Source: Setophaga petechia
Taxonomy: Eukaryota > Chordata > Aves > Passeriformes > Parulidae
NCBI GenBank assembly: GCA_024362935.1
Contig: JANCRA010000028.1
Location: 7,436,476-7,500,475 of the forward strand
DNA: 64,000 nucleotides
Reading direction: 5' to 3'
Shown here piece by piece: positions 15,201 through 25,131 of this stretch. The translations under genes and the position numbers were made by a program. Every line of letters starts with the position of its first letter. Within the stretch, counting starts at the first letter, position 1. Below the pieces are notes generated by a model. The model was given only the letters and a program-made list of their open reading frames with translations. It was not told where the DNA came from and ran no database searches.

Positions 15201-18200
15201 CTGGAGCAGTCCCAGCAACACAAACACGTTTAGTGGGTTTTTATAATGATCCCAGACAGGCAGAGTGCAGCAGGGGCTGCTCTTCTGCCCACCTCACTGG
15301 CACTGCCTGTCTCTGCAGCAAAAATCCTGGAAAATGAAAGGCTCTGGCTGCAGGATGGGGCACTGTGGTGCCAATCCCTCCCTCCCAGCTGTGCCAGGCA
15401 CTCCCATGCCCCTCAGGCCCAGGATAACATTTACCACTGCGCAGCAGCTCCCTGTCGATTTCCAGGGGGTTTCCAGCCAGAGCACCACTGCCAGGGGAGA
15501 AAGAACCAGAAATCAAGCAATCCTCCTTTCTATCCATCCAAAGCTGAGCTCTGGGAAGCAGGGAAGGCACGCCTGAAGTCTTTGCAGAGCAAAGCAAGGC
15601 CAAATGATTACACAAACAGTAGATCTTACCTTCCCAAAGGCAAGACATTGATCCTCCTCTTCACCTCTCCCAGGCGCTCAGAATCACGGGTCAGAGCAAC
15701 AGCATGGCTGGGGAAGGACAAGGGGGAGAGAGCACATGAGGCAGGGAATGGCTCCTTCCTTTCCAGTCATTATCCTGCCGTGCCTGGAGCCTGGGATCCC
15801 CCCTCAGGCATGAGGAGCCTGGACAGAGCCAGGGGACACAAGGAGTTCCTGTTGCAGTTTGCAGGGCTCCCTCTGGTTTGTCAGCAGCCCTGGCTGTCCC
15901 CTCAGCAGAGCAGGGCCCCGAGGGTGGGGAGGGTGGGAGGGGCTCACCTGAGCAAGAACTGGCTCCATCGGATGGGCTGAGCTTTCTGCAGGTGGGTGTA
16001 GCCAGGCAGGATCACATCGATTTCTCTGGGGGAGAAAGGCCAGAGAGGTGAGCAGCAGGGACAGCAGGGAGGGCAGGGACAGGGACACACCAGGGCTCCT
16101 GGCAAGGTCACAAACTGAGCCTCTTTAGCCTGTGTTGTGCTGAAGCTGTCCCATCTCCTTCAAACCAAGCATACTGGGTTTAGCTATTCCAGGGTGGTCA
16201 ATCTGCCCTGGACCTCCTGGAAAGTTGCCTGGAGCAGCAACCCCTCTGGGCAGGCAAGGATTCCCCAGCCCACCCCAGCTCTGGAGTGTGGGGAGCAGAG
16301 CCAGACAGGGAGGTAACACAGCTGAGCTTTTTCTCCTACAGAAAAACCTGAAACATTTTGTCCCTCCTTCAGATTGGTTTGGTGCCTTCCAGAATCTTGT
16401 CTGGACCTCCCACCTCAACTCCTTTGCCAGGCATGAAGGAAAGTTTCTCTGAGGGATGAGGAAAGTTTCTGTGAGGTGAACTCTAGAGAAAAAGGGGCTG
16501 CTGTGTCCCCTGAGCTACCCCAACCTGCCTGGCTGTAACTCCCTGCACAGGACACCCTGCTGCTGCCCAGGGGGGTCAGACAAAGGACAAACCAAAGAAT
16601 CTGCTGCCCCAAAAAGTCCAAAGTTATGGAAAACAGGGTCTGAGGAAAAGGACTCACATGGCAGCACGTTCCACCAGGGTCTTAATGAGCTGCAGGAGAT
16701 GTGTGGAGATGATGGAGAGGGAATTCTTCATGAGCAGCTTCAGGTCAGTCACAACCTGTGGGGGATTGGCCACAAAGAATGTCACATGTGCAGTGACAGC
16801 AAGGCAAACCCCTCCTTCTCCTGTGTGATGGCAATGTGTATCTTCTTCTCATCATTTGGTTGTATTTCTGTGGTCACGTCAGCATTTCTTGCTCTCCAGG
16901 AAGATTTCCAGAGGTCACTCTGGGCTGAGTCTCCTGAAATGAGGTAGAGGAGGAGAAAAAGGAGAAACAAAAAGATTCTGTCTATACCTGATCATTCCTG
17001 CTTCTGCCAGTGTGCAACTTCCCAGCTACGTCTCCAATCAGCTCCTGAGGGCAAGAGCAGGATTTCTGTCAGCATCTCTGTGCTCTAAACACGACAATGC
17101 ACAGGAGCAATCTCTCTGCCTGGAAGGGACTCAGCTCCAGGATCCTGTGAGGAACCCTGGGATGTGCTCTGGGGAAGGGCAGCTTTGGGTTCTGGGCTTG
17201 TACAGCCCCACAAAAGGGGGCTTGGAGACCCTTGGCTGAGCCCCAGGGGTTCAGTGCCAGCAGCTCTAAAGGGATTTCCCAGAGGGACAGAGGGACAAGG
17301 GCTGAATGTCAGGCAGAGGATGAGGAAGAAGAGGCTGGAGGAGCCAAACCTTCAGCCTGCGCTCGTTGGCAGTGTGGATGTCCTCATCAGTCTGGATCAC
17401 ACCAAACACTCCCTTGGACCATTCCTCAGAGATCTGCAAACAGCACAAACATCACAGTTACCCTGCTGTGCCTGGGGCTGTGAGTGTCCCCAGCAAATCC
17501 CAGTTCCTGGCATTCCCAGGAGTCTCATGCAAACTCTGGCACTCAGGCTGCTCACTGCATCCTGATATTCCACACTATTGGTGGGATTCACCTCTCTATC
17601 CGTGGTAATCCTGCAGTGTTATGAAGGATTTAAGCATTGCAAGGAAAAATTGAGCTTAAATATCAGTGATTTCTTTGGCATCATCCACAAAGCTTTTCTT
17701 ATAGAACATTGCACAGACTCACAGTTGTCCAGAGTGGGTGACCAACACCAATGGATATTTTATAAAAGCACTTCTCTCCTGGCTCCTCTTCCCCCCTTCA
17801 CCTACTATGCATTGCCTCCTGCCAAGCTGGGCAGCCAGACTCAAAATTCCACGTGCCAGCTGGAAAAGGATGTTCTTACTTCCCACTGAAATGATTCCTA
17901 GTGACTGCTCATCTGAAGAGGACACGAGGACATTTAAAGGCACTCTTTAAAACAGCAAGATGCTGTCAGGTAAGGAAAGATTCATTCCAGCACATACAAG
18001 AAGTTGTGAAGGGAAGAAATACCTTTTCCAGGCCACTCAGGATCTTCTCCAGCTCAGTTTTGGACAGGATTCCAGCCTTCTCCAAGGCTTTGGCATAAGC
18101 CATGCTGCCCTGGATGTCCACCTCAGACAGTCTCTGATCAACAGTAATGGAAGCGCTGAGCATCTCCATGATGGGATCTGTGCTCCCCACAAACCTTCCT

Positions 18201-19462
18201 GCCATCATTTTGTCCCCCTGCAAGAAATGAAGGGAAGAGACACAGATTTATGGATACATCCCCTAAAAATCAATTCATGTCATCCTTATCAGAGTAAAAC
18301 TGAGGAGCATCTCAGGAATGGTTTTATTCAGTCTATACCAGCAAAACCCTGGACTTGGAGCATGTCACTGTCACTAGAATTTAGCCCTTGAGGCTACAGG
18401 TCTGGCTTGGGGATCCTCCACGATATTTGAATTCTGCAGGACTCTCTGAAAATAAATATCAGGGCATGTGGTGCAAGACCAGCTTGGAACTCTCTTTTAA
18501 GGCAGCTTTAAGGCAGCTGCTGATCTCTGACCCCTTGATGGACTCCGGAAAAAAAAAAAAAAAAAAAAATTAAAGGAGTCAGAGATATGTATGTTCTCTG
18601 ATCCTTGAAATACTAAAAAACTCCCACTCTTGTAGGGAGACTGGAAGAAAATATTCATCTGACAAGGAGCTGTGGGCCAGCACAAGCCACACGCTGTAAG
18701 CCACTCCTGCAACTACGAAGGGTCTGAAGTCACCGTTTGAAGCAGCTCCAGAGCCACGATGGTGTCACGTAAAATGAGGATAAAACCGGCAAAGGAGCGA
18801 GCAACTTGCAGAAAGGGAGGCCTGGGTGTCTTTCGGTGTTACAAATGTTCGAATGAGATGCAAAGGGAAGAGAAAACCCCAAAGCAGCCGCAGAAGGGCC
18901 CGGCAGGTGCGCGGCGCCGGGCGGGCGGCGGAGCTACCATGGACAGCGGGCAGGGACCGGCAGCAGCGGCTCCTGTCCCCGAGGACTGGCGCAGGGGAGG
19001 GCAGGAGGGAGCCTGGGGGGTAGGATGAGGGCTCGGGGTGCCGGAGCTCTGAGTTTGTCCGCAGCAGCTGCCGCGGGGGGGAAATGGGGGAAAAAAACAA
19101 AGTTTGGCAGCTCCTCGCTGGGCACGCCGTGATGGGCAGAGGGGACAGGGAGTGAATGGTGCTGCTGGGAGGGAAGGGCTGGGGTGGGAAGGGGTGTCCA
19201 GGGACATCTTCACTGCCGGGATCAGAGCTGGGACTGTGGATTATTGCAGCAGAGACGTTCGCTGGGCCCTTTTCCATTGAAAACCCTGGAAAACCACTCA
19301 CAGAATCATGAAGGTTGGAAAAGACCTCCAAGATCAGCGAGTCCAACACTGCCAGGGCCACCCCTAACCCACACGGACACCTTTCCTGAACCCTCCCAGG
19401 GATGCTGATCCCACCCGTTCCAAACGGAGCAAAGCCAAGCTCCCCCTCACCTCGGCTGCCAT
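12216..19462 (-). CDS. ASL1: Delta-1 crystallin / argininosuccinate lyase-like (upstream copy)
   Basis: Sixteen coding exons join to 466 codons: 19462-19451, 18217-18023, 17433-17350, 17044-16988, 16755-16658, 16025-15948, 15707-15630, 15487-15435, 15109-15047, 14880-14766, 14151-14067, 13917-13858, 13618-13535, 13338-13258, 12912-12806, 12366-12216 (TAG). All junctions are GT/AG, with the same phases as the neighbour. In birds and reptiles the first gene of this tandem pair encodes delta-1 crystallin, a lyase recruited as a bulk lens protein. [20 protein letters not shown] (His160) and [11 protein letters not shown] (Ser281) remain. However, residues 7-13 read KMMAGRF instead of KLWGGRF, Tyr30 is Val, residues 278-279 are Cys-Ser instead of Ser-Thr, Leu283 is Val, and Arg379 is His. 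The frame is intact, so it is not a pseudogene. Relaxed enzymatic constraint is the likely reading; loss of activity is inferred. A noncoding exon 1 with a TATA-like box lies at 20,109-20,180, and a lens-enhancer-like element lies in its third intron. Confidence 0.95.
17729..17761 (-). promoter_or_regulatory. DC5-like SOX2/PAX6 lens enhancer core in intron 3 of delta-1 copy
   Basis: On the minus strand this 33-bp stretch starts AAAATATCCATTGGTGTT and continues GGTCACCCACTCTGG. It resembles, with about six differences by my recollection, the DC5 core of the chicken delta-1 crystallin enhancer, where SOX2 and PAX6 bind adjacent sites. It lies in the same place as the chicken element: the third intron when the noncoding exon is counted (18,022-17,434, 589 bp). 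The SOX half has CATTGG where CATTGT is expected; the PAX6 half keeps TCACC-AC. The comparison rests on memory of the published element. Confidence 0.6.
18549..18569. repeat. Poly(A) tract, 21 A
   Basis: A 21-base adenine run in intron 2 of the upstream lyase copy. I found no retrotransposed body attached to it. Confidence 0.8.
18885..19085. other. Intragenic CpG island in intron 2 of upstream lyase copy
   Basis: About 200 bp with many CpG dinucleotides (GGTGCGCGGCGCCGGGCG and following) inside an intron that is otherwise not CpG-rich. On the plus strand it holds an ATG in a near-perfect Kozak context (GCTACCATGG, ATG at 18,939) followed by 29 codons rich in Ala/Gly/Pro before TGA at 19,028. 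I do not recognise the peptide. It may be a cryptic antisense promoter and first exon, or only a GC-rich patch. Confidence 0.4.
19300..19432 (-). mobile_element. CR1 LINE 3'-end fragment in intron 2 of upstream lyase copy
   Basis: ACAGAATCATGAAGGTTGGA, then AAGACCTCCAAGATC, GAGTCCAAC and CCTCCCAGGGATGCTGATCCC are the antisense CR1 3'-end signature. The element is on the minus strand, in the same orientation as the gene, and ends about 20 bp from the splice donor of the start exon (19,450). Confidence 0.8.
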
Positions 19463-19559
19463 TTCGGACGACGTTTTGCTCGTTTGTGCAGCGATCCTGG
19501 CACTTGGTGCAACCTGCGGGACAGCGCGGGGATGCTCAGCTGCCGCCGTGCGCCCTCCC

Positions 19560-20104
19560 GGTGCGCTCAGTGTTCCCGGCCATCACTCCCGGTGCGCTCA
19601 GTGTTCCCCGGACACCCCTCCCTGTGCGCTCCGGGTTCTCCGGGCTCACTCCATGTCCCGCTCCCAGTCCCTGAGCATCACTCCATGCCCCGCTCCCGGT
19701 TCCTCGAACACCTCTCCCTGTGCACTCACTGTTCCCCGGGCATCACTCCCGGTGCACTCCCGGTTCCCTGAGCATCACTCCCTGCTCCGCTCCCGCTGTG
19801 CTCCCAATTTCCCGGGCACCGCTCCCGGTGCACTCCCAATTTCTCGGGCATCCCTCCAGGTGCGCTCCCAGTTCCTTGGGCATCGCTCCTGGTGCGCTCC
19901 CGGTTCCCTGGGGACCGCTCCCTGCCCCGCTCCCGGTGCGCTCCCAATTCCCCGAGCATCGCTCCAGGTGCGCTCCCGGTTCTCCGGGCATCGCTCCCTG
20001 CCCCTCTCCCGGTTCCCCGGACACTGCTCCCGGTGCGCTCCCGGTTCCCCGGGGCACGGCTCCCTGCCCCGCTCCCGGTGCGCTCCCGGTTCCCCGGGCA
20101 CCGC
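19560..20104. repeat. GC-rich minisatellite in intron 1 of upstream lyase copy
   Basis: About 545 bp of imperfect units built from CGCTCCCGGTTCCCCGGGCA and CTCCCTGCCCCGCTCCCGGT, period roughly 20-22 bp with variants. It fills most of the interval between noncoding exon 1 (donor at 20,108) and the start exon. It lies where the 9,735-10,300 array lies in the other copy but has a different unit. Open frames on both strands are by-products. Confidence 0.9.
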
Positions 20105-20108
20105 TCAC

Positions 20109-20142
20109 CTGCTCCGCACGCAGCCCCGGCCGCTCTGTGGCT
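20109..20142 (-). other. Noncoding exon 1 of upstream lyase copy (5' end approximate)
   Basis: On the minus strand a TATA-like sequence (CTGTAAAAG, 20,177-20,169) is followed after about 30 bp by a segment ending GTGCGGAGCAG and then a strong donor GTGAGCGG (from 20,108). Avian delta-crystallin genes are known to begin with a short noncoding exon followed by an exon encoding only the first few residues, as here (MAAE). The transcription start is placed only by distance from the TATA-like box. Confidence 0.55.
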
Positions 20143-20164
20143 CGCTGCTCCCCGGCCCCGCTGC

Positions 20165-20260
20165 CCCGCTTTTACAGCCCTCGGCTCGGGGCTGGCGGCT
20201 CGGCCCGCCCCGCCGGGGCGGGGTGTGCCCGGGGCCGGCCCCGCTCGGGTCCCCCCCGTG
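20165..20260 (-). promoter_or_regulatory. Promoter of upstream lyase (delta-1) copy
   Basis: A TATA-like TAAAAG at 20,174-20,169 lies downstream of a CpG-rich stretch with paired GC boxes (CCCGCCCCGCCGGGGCGGGG, about 20,204-20,223). The block between 20,200 and 20,250 matches the one upstream of the other copy. The function is inferred from these motifs and the adjacent splice donor. Confidence 0.6.
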
Positions 20261-21995
20261 TCCCCCGTGTCCCTTCCCACCCCTGCGCTGCTCGGGCACA
20301 GGGGGTGCTTTGGACAGGGAGGCTTGGGAGGGATGCTCGAGTGATGCTTCTCACCCGGTGTAGCTGCTGAGCTGTGGACAGGTCAGGAACATCCTTGGAA
20401 TGCTTTCCTGGCAGTCCCCATCTCTCTGTGTCACACCCCTCTAACGAGCAATCTTTAATATAAACAGAACTGATCCAGTGCTCTGTGCCCATTGCTACCC
20501 CAGCAAACACAAAAAAACAGACGGGAGCCTCTTGTTTCCCATCTCTGCATGGATGAAAGTGTTCACCCCACCTGGAAAGATGCTGCAGCCCCAGATTTGG
20601 GGCTCCCCTGCTGTCCCCAGGTTGTGGGGTCACCTGAGAGCCTCGGGCAGTGGCTGTGGGGCTTGGAGTTGTACTTGTGGTGATAATCTCTGTCTTAAAC
20701 TCATCACACCCTGAATGCCATGGAATGAAGTGATGGAAAGCACAGGGGACCTTTTAGAGTACCAAAGCTGGGGCTCAGCACGGATTTCTCATTAACTCTC
20801 AGAGCATTTTCTGCACCCCTCCACAGAAAGCTGAATAATTGCTGCTTTCTCCAAGTGAGCTCCTGCCGTGCAATATTTTTCCATGTACATTGTCCAAACT
20901 CCTCACAGAGCTTGGAAAACATATTCCAGCTTTCTCTTATCCATTCCTCATATTCCATTCTCATCTCAATCCACGTTTTTGTTGGATGTTCTTCCCTTAA
21001 ACCCTCTTCTTTTTCTACTGTTTTCTCAGTTCTACAACTTATCCTCTTTCCCTTTTTCCACTGGGAAACTGAAAAAGTTCTCACTCCTTTTGCAGTCCTG
21101 TTTCCTCTTGTGAAATCCCTCATTTTTACCACCTTTCTTGCCTTCTCCACCTTTTCAAAGTGTCCTTGTCCTCACTCTGGGCTTTGTCAGGAGATTGCCC
21201 ATGTGTTGTGAAATCATTAAGCACTGTGTTTATAACTAGAGTGAGTGGGTGTAAATAAGATTTTGCTGGCCTGTGTCTGATATTACATGTGACAGGGGAT
21301 ATTCCATCCACATGGGATCTGTCAGCAATGCCACTGTGGATTTAGCAAACTTCCCAGGGATTAGTTGGCTTGGAGTGCTCTGCTCAGCTCCTGCCCCAGT
21401 GTGTATCTAGGAAATGATGAATTCTCTCTTGATTTTTAGCTCAAACTGGCAATAATTATGTTTTCTCTATAATAATCAATGTAGGATGTAGATGTATATT
21501 TTTATCATGATGGTGGAAATAAAACAAAATACAAGCAGAATTCCTGAACTTAAATATGAACATTGAAGAAATAGGATTTCTTAAGGATGCTTGGAGCTGG
21601 AGAGTTGAACTTTTTGAGGGGAAAACAGTAAAACAGCAATGCAAAATTTACTTTCTAATGCAAACTGAAGTGCATTCTCATTACTGTCTTCTCCATTTTT
21701 TCTGGTTTGGAAACAGAACAAATCCATCATTTCATCCATCCAAATTTCACATCATTGCCTCTCAGTGATTTATTTGAACCAGAAAGATTAACTTCAAAAT
21801 CCTCATCCCACAGTGAATACTGGGGAAGTTCTGAAGGAAAAGTCTCCCACTCATTTTCCTTTCTGGCACAGGGGATGGCAAATGATTCCCACGTCAATAT
21901 TCCCAATATTTTCCCTTTTCGAGGTGAAAATAAATACTGGAGAGTAAATTGCCAATTCTGCAGCACAGAGAAGTTTAATTAAATACATTTGAATG

Positions 21996-22335
21996 TTCTC
22001 AAATATCTGAACTTTATTTGTACTTCTGTAATCAATCAGTCTCTCTCTACTATTTCACTTTTTTGCTGGATGAGTGCATTGCTGAGGGAGTGCAGCTCCA
22101 GAGGAGCTTTAGTTGCTCTGGAACTCCAATCTTCACAACAGAAATATGAAGGAAAAGTTCAGATATTCTCAAATATCTGAACTTTATTTGTACTTCTGTA
22201 ATCAATCAGTCTCTCTCTACTATTTCATTTTTTTGCTGGAGGAGTGCAATGCTGAGGGAGTGCAGCTCCAGAGGAGTTTTGGTGGCTCTGGAATTCCAAT
22301 TTTCACAACAGGACTGTGAAGGAAAAGGATGGCAG
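21996..22335. repeat. 170-bp tandem duplication
   Basis: Two consecutive copies with a period of 170 bp, each starting TTCTCAAATATCTGAACTTT and running through GCTGAGGGAGTGCAGCTCC to GAAGGAAAAG, with only a few substitutions between them. No coding sense is seen. Confidence 0.9.
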
Positions 22336-23007
22336 AAACAGCTACAGTGCACCTTCTTTTAAAAACATCCTTTTTTTAGCTGTCTTTTTGCTTTGGAGAA
22401 AGAAAACAGCTCCACGAGCTGAACGTGCACCGTCAGCTCGGCTGACACGGAGCCCTGCTGACATATTTTTGTTCAAAAAACCCAACTTTGTTTTAACTAA
22501 TTTTTAAACGTAAAAGGGAGAAAAAAAGAAAAAAAAATAGCCACCATAGGGTGCTGAGGGAAATGCTGAACACAGTAAACATCTTTCATGACAAAGAACA
22601 CAAATACCCTGCAGATCTGCTGTCAATAGCAAGTGCTGGGCCCCCTGCTTTCAATAGTTAATAGAGGCCCCTCTCTGCCCAAGCAACAATCACAATGTTA
22701 AAATGTTGACATGCTAAGCACATTTGGAAAAACCCATGTCTGCATTCCCTATGGATGCTGTAGCATCACTGTCTACCACCTAAAGAGCAGCAATTAAAGC
22801 CAAAGTGACCTTCTCACCTCAGCCCCTGCCCCGTGGGTTCTCTCTGATATTCCCATTCATGGGGGCTCAGATGGAGCTGAGCCATATTTGGTTTCTTGTC
22901 TCCACTGTTTAGGAAATCTCTATTAGGGGGAAAAAATCTGTTGGAAAAAAAGAGGTGTTTGTGTCAGCTCCTTCATCCCCAGCTGAGTCTTTGTTGTGGG
23001 TTGAAGA

Positions 23008-23550
23008 ACATGTCAGGAAAGTAAAATTTTGAGGAAAAGGTGAGAAAAAAGTGTCAGGAAAGTGCAATTTTTTGGGAAAGGATGTAAAAACATTTCATGA
23101 AAGTGAAATTTTGGGGAAAGGGTGGGAAAAAAGTGTCAGGAAAGTGAAATTTTTGAGAAAGGATAGATAATATGTGTCAGGAAGGTGAAGGTCAGGAAGG
23201 TCAGAAATTTTGCAGAGAGGGTGGGAAAAGTTTGTCAGGAAAGTGAAATTTTGGGGAAATGGAGGAAAAATGTGTCAGGAAAGGGAAATTTTGAGGAAAG
23301 GGTGGGAAAAATGTGTCAGGAAAGTGAAATTTTTTGGGAAAGGATAGAAAAAATGTATCAGGAAGGCGAAATTTTGGGGAAAGGGTGGAACAAAACATGT
23401 CAGGAAAGTGAAATTTTGGGGAAATGGAGGAAAAATGTGTCAGGAAAGGGAAATTTTGAGGAAATGGAGGAAAAATGTGTCAGGAAAGGGAAATTTTGAG
23501 GAAAGGGTGGAAAAATGTGTCATGAAAGTGAAATTTTGGGGAAATGGTGG
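23008..23550. repeat. Purine-rich minisatellite, about 39-bp unit
   Basis: About 14 imperfect units of the type GTGTCAGGAAAGTGAAATTT followed by TGGGGAAATGGAGGAAAAAT. Purines strongly dominate the plus strand. Confidence 0.9.
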
Positions 23551-24873
23551 AAATTAATATAATAATTTGCTGCTGGGGGGGAGATATAAGGAGATGTAAA
23601 GGATTAGGATTATTGTGCTGAAGGTTCTGAACCCTGGGCTGAAGACAGTGATGAGAGGCAAACAAGGATTAGCAGATTTCTGGAATGAAACCCTGAAATT
23701 TGATTGTCTGGAAATGCACTATTTTCACCTGAAACCTGCCATCCTTTCCTTTCTTCCAGGCAGCTGCATGTGGAGGGTTTGGGACATGGCACAGCAGTCA
23801 CAGAGCTTTTGCTGTGCCACTTTTGGCCAATTTACAAGGCCAGTTAATCCTGACATGAAAAAGGGCAGCACCCATCACATCCTGTGCTCTGAGTCACACC
23901 AGCAGCTCCCAGACCTCTCTCCTGGCTCTTTTTTATTCCACAATAAATTATTCTGAGGTATTAATAAATTTCTATCTGTGTGTGATGGGTGCACATGCCC
24001 ACCAAAACTTTTTTTTAGGGGTTTTCAAATTAAAAGGGCTGAAAAGCCTTTGCAGTTGGCTTTTTAATTTTGCCCAGCACTTCTATATCTGATGATGGAA
24101 GTTTCTGGAGAACTGGGAGCTGCTCCTTGCCCACTGTCCTGGCACTGGAAACTGTTCCTAAAGCAGTTTGCTCGTGTTACTCTGAATTAGTTTAGGATTT
24201 GCAACACCCCAAGGAGAAGAAAAGGTTTAATTTTGTCTGGTTTGGTCATGGAGAAAACAGTGCCTGGTGGGTTTTGTGCTGGAGTTGCAAGGCAGAGGTT
24301 GTGGGCACAAGCCTGACCCTTTCAGTTCCCAAAATCCCTAAAAGGATCTTAAATCCCAGTTGCAAGCAAGCAAATATATCTGTGTGACACTCCTTAGGGA
24401 GTTAGAGGTGCTGTGTCTGCATATGAAATTTCCCCTGAGAGATAATGTCAAAATTGAGGAATTAATCTTTCTTTGGCCAGGTAATTTTCCTTGCTGTTTC
24501 CATTAGGATTTTTAGCTGTTTGCACCCATTGAAGTTTCACTGGTTTTACTGAGGATGAAAAAGGCTGTTGGAAAATTTAATAGCACATGGTTTAGATGGG
24601 AAAGAGTCACGGTGACAGCTGGGGAAGGCACGGTGAGGATGAATTTGATGTATGGGTGCTTTAAAAGACAAGAGGAGTATTACACAATTACCTCAGCCCT
24701 GCAGCACTCCGCACATGGTTAAAGATTTGATTTGAAAGTACTTTCGCGTGTTTTGCCTTTGTCACAGTTAACAGCGGTTAATTGCCAATCCGGGTGATTT
24801 CGGAGAAAAATTAAACCATTTTCTGTCTGATATATGCAGAAAAGCTGCGGTGAGAGCGCTTTCTTCATCGCCG

Positions 24874-24944
24874 GCATTGGTGGTTCAGTGGTAGAATTCT
24901 CGCCTGCCACGCGGGAGGCCCGGGTTCGATTCCCGGCCAATGCA
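24874..24944 (+). tRNA. tRNA-Gly (anticodon GCC)
   Basis: A 71-nt tRNA gene. The acceptor stem GCATTGG pairs with CCAATGC, with discriminator A at 24,944. The anticodon is GCC at 24,906-24,908 in loop CTGCCAC, closed by TCTCGC/GCGGGA-type pairing. Internal promoter: A box TGGTTCAGTGG (24,881-24,891) and B box GGTTCGATTCC (24,923-24,933). A Pol III terminator TTTT lies at 24,952-24,955, and a longer T run follows near 24,970. There is no intron. All key elements are intact, so it should be a functional gene. It lies 187 bp upstream of the CRCP start codon on the same strand. Confidence 0.98.
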
Positions 24945-25131
24945 GTTGATCTTTTCCCGCCTCACTGGTTTTTTTTTTCAAGTTCCTTTTTTCTCCTTCC
25001 TTTTCCGCTTCCGTCGCGGCCGCCAAATCCTCCTTCAGCTCCACCGGGTCTCGGCCCGCTGTTCCCCCACGGCTGCGGCTGCCCAGGGCTAGCGGGAGGA
25101 TCCTCGGGGAGGCCGCGCAGGGGAGGACAAG
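24945..25131 (+). promoter_or_regulatory. CRCP promoter / 5' UTR region (CpG-rich)
   Basis: Between the tRNA terminator and the CRCP ATG is a CpG-containing segment with tandem CTTCCG-like ETS motifs (TTTTCCGCTTCCGTCGCGG, about 25,001-25,020) and no clear TATA box. ETS sites near the start are common in housekeeping promoters. The start site is not resolved. Confidence 0.55.

Larger units (their letters stand above)
20261..24873. other. Intergenic region between delta-1 promoter and tRNA-Gly/CRCP
   Basis: No exon of a recognised gene is visible. It contains a 170-bp tandem duplication and a purine-rich minisatellite, listed separately. The lyase and CRCP genes are divergently transcribed from the two ends of this 4.6-kb interval, so regulatory elements are expected, but I cannot point to a specific one. 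Confidence 0.6.

Noticed and set aside
17757..17768. Plus-strand TATAAAAG next to the DC5-like element
   Set aside because: It is in the antisense orientation to the gene with no start site, CpG or exon downstream; probably chance in AT-rich DNA.
12216..19462. The possibility that the upstream lyase copy is a pseudogene
   Set aside because: All 16 coding exons are in frame, with intact splice sites, stop codon and poly(A) signal. Only amino acid changes at enzyme motifs are seen.
20704..21150. A 148-codon minus-strand frame with Lys/Glu-rich and Trp-containing sequence
   Set aside because: I recognise no family. There is no convincing promoter or splice context, and the plus strand is merely pyrimidine-rich here.
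22001..22335. The 170-bp duplication as a pair of small RNA genes
   Set aside because: No tRNA, snoRNA or other RNA motif or promoter could be identified; it is better described as a simple tandem duplication.
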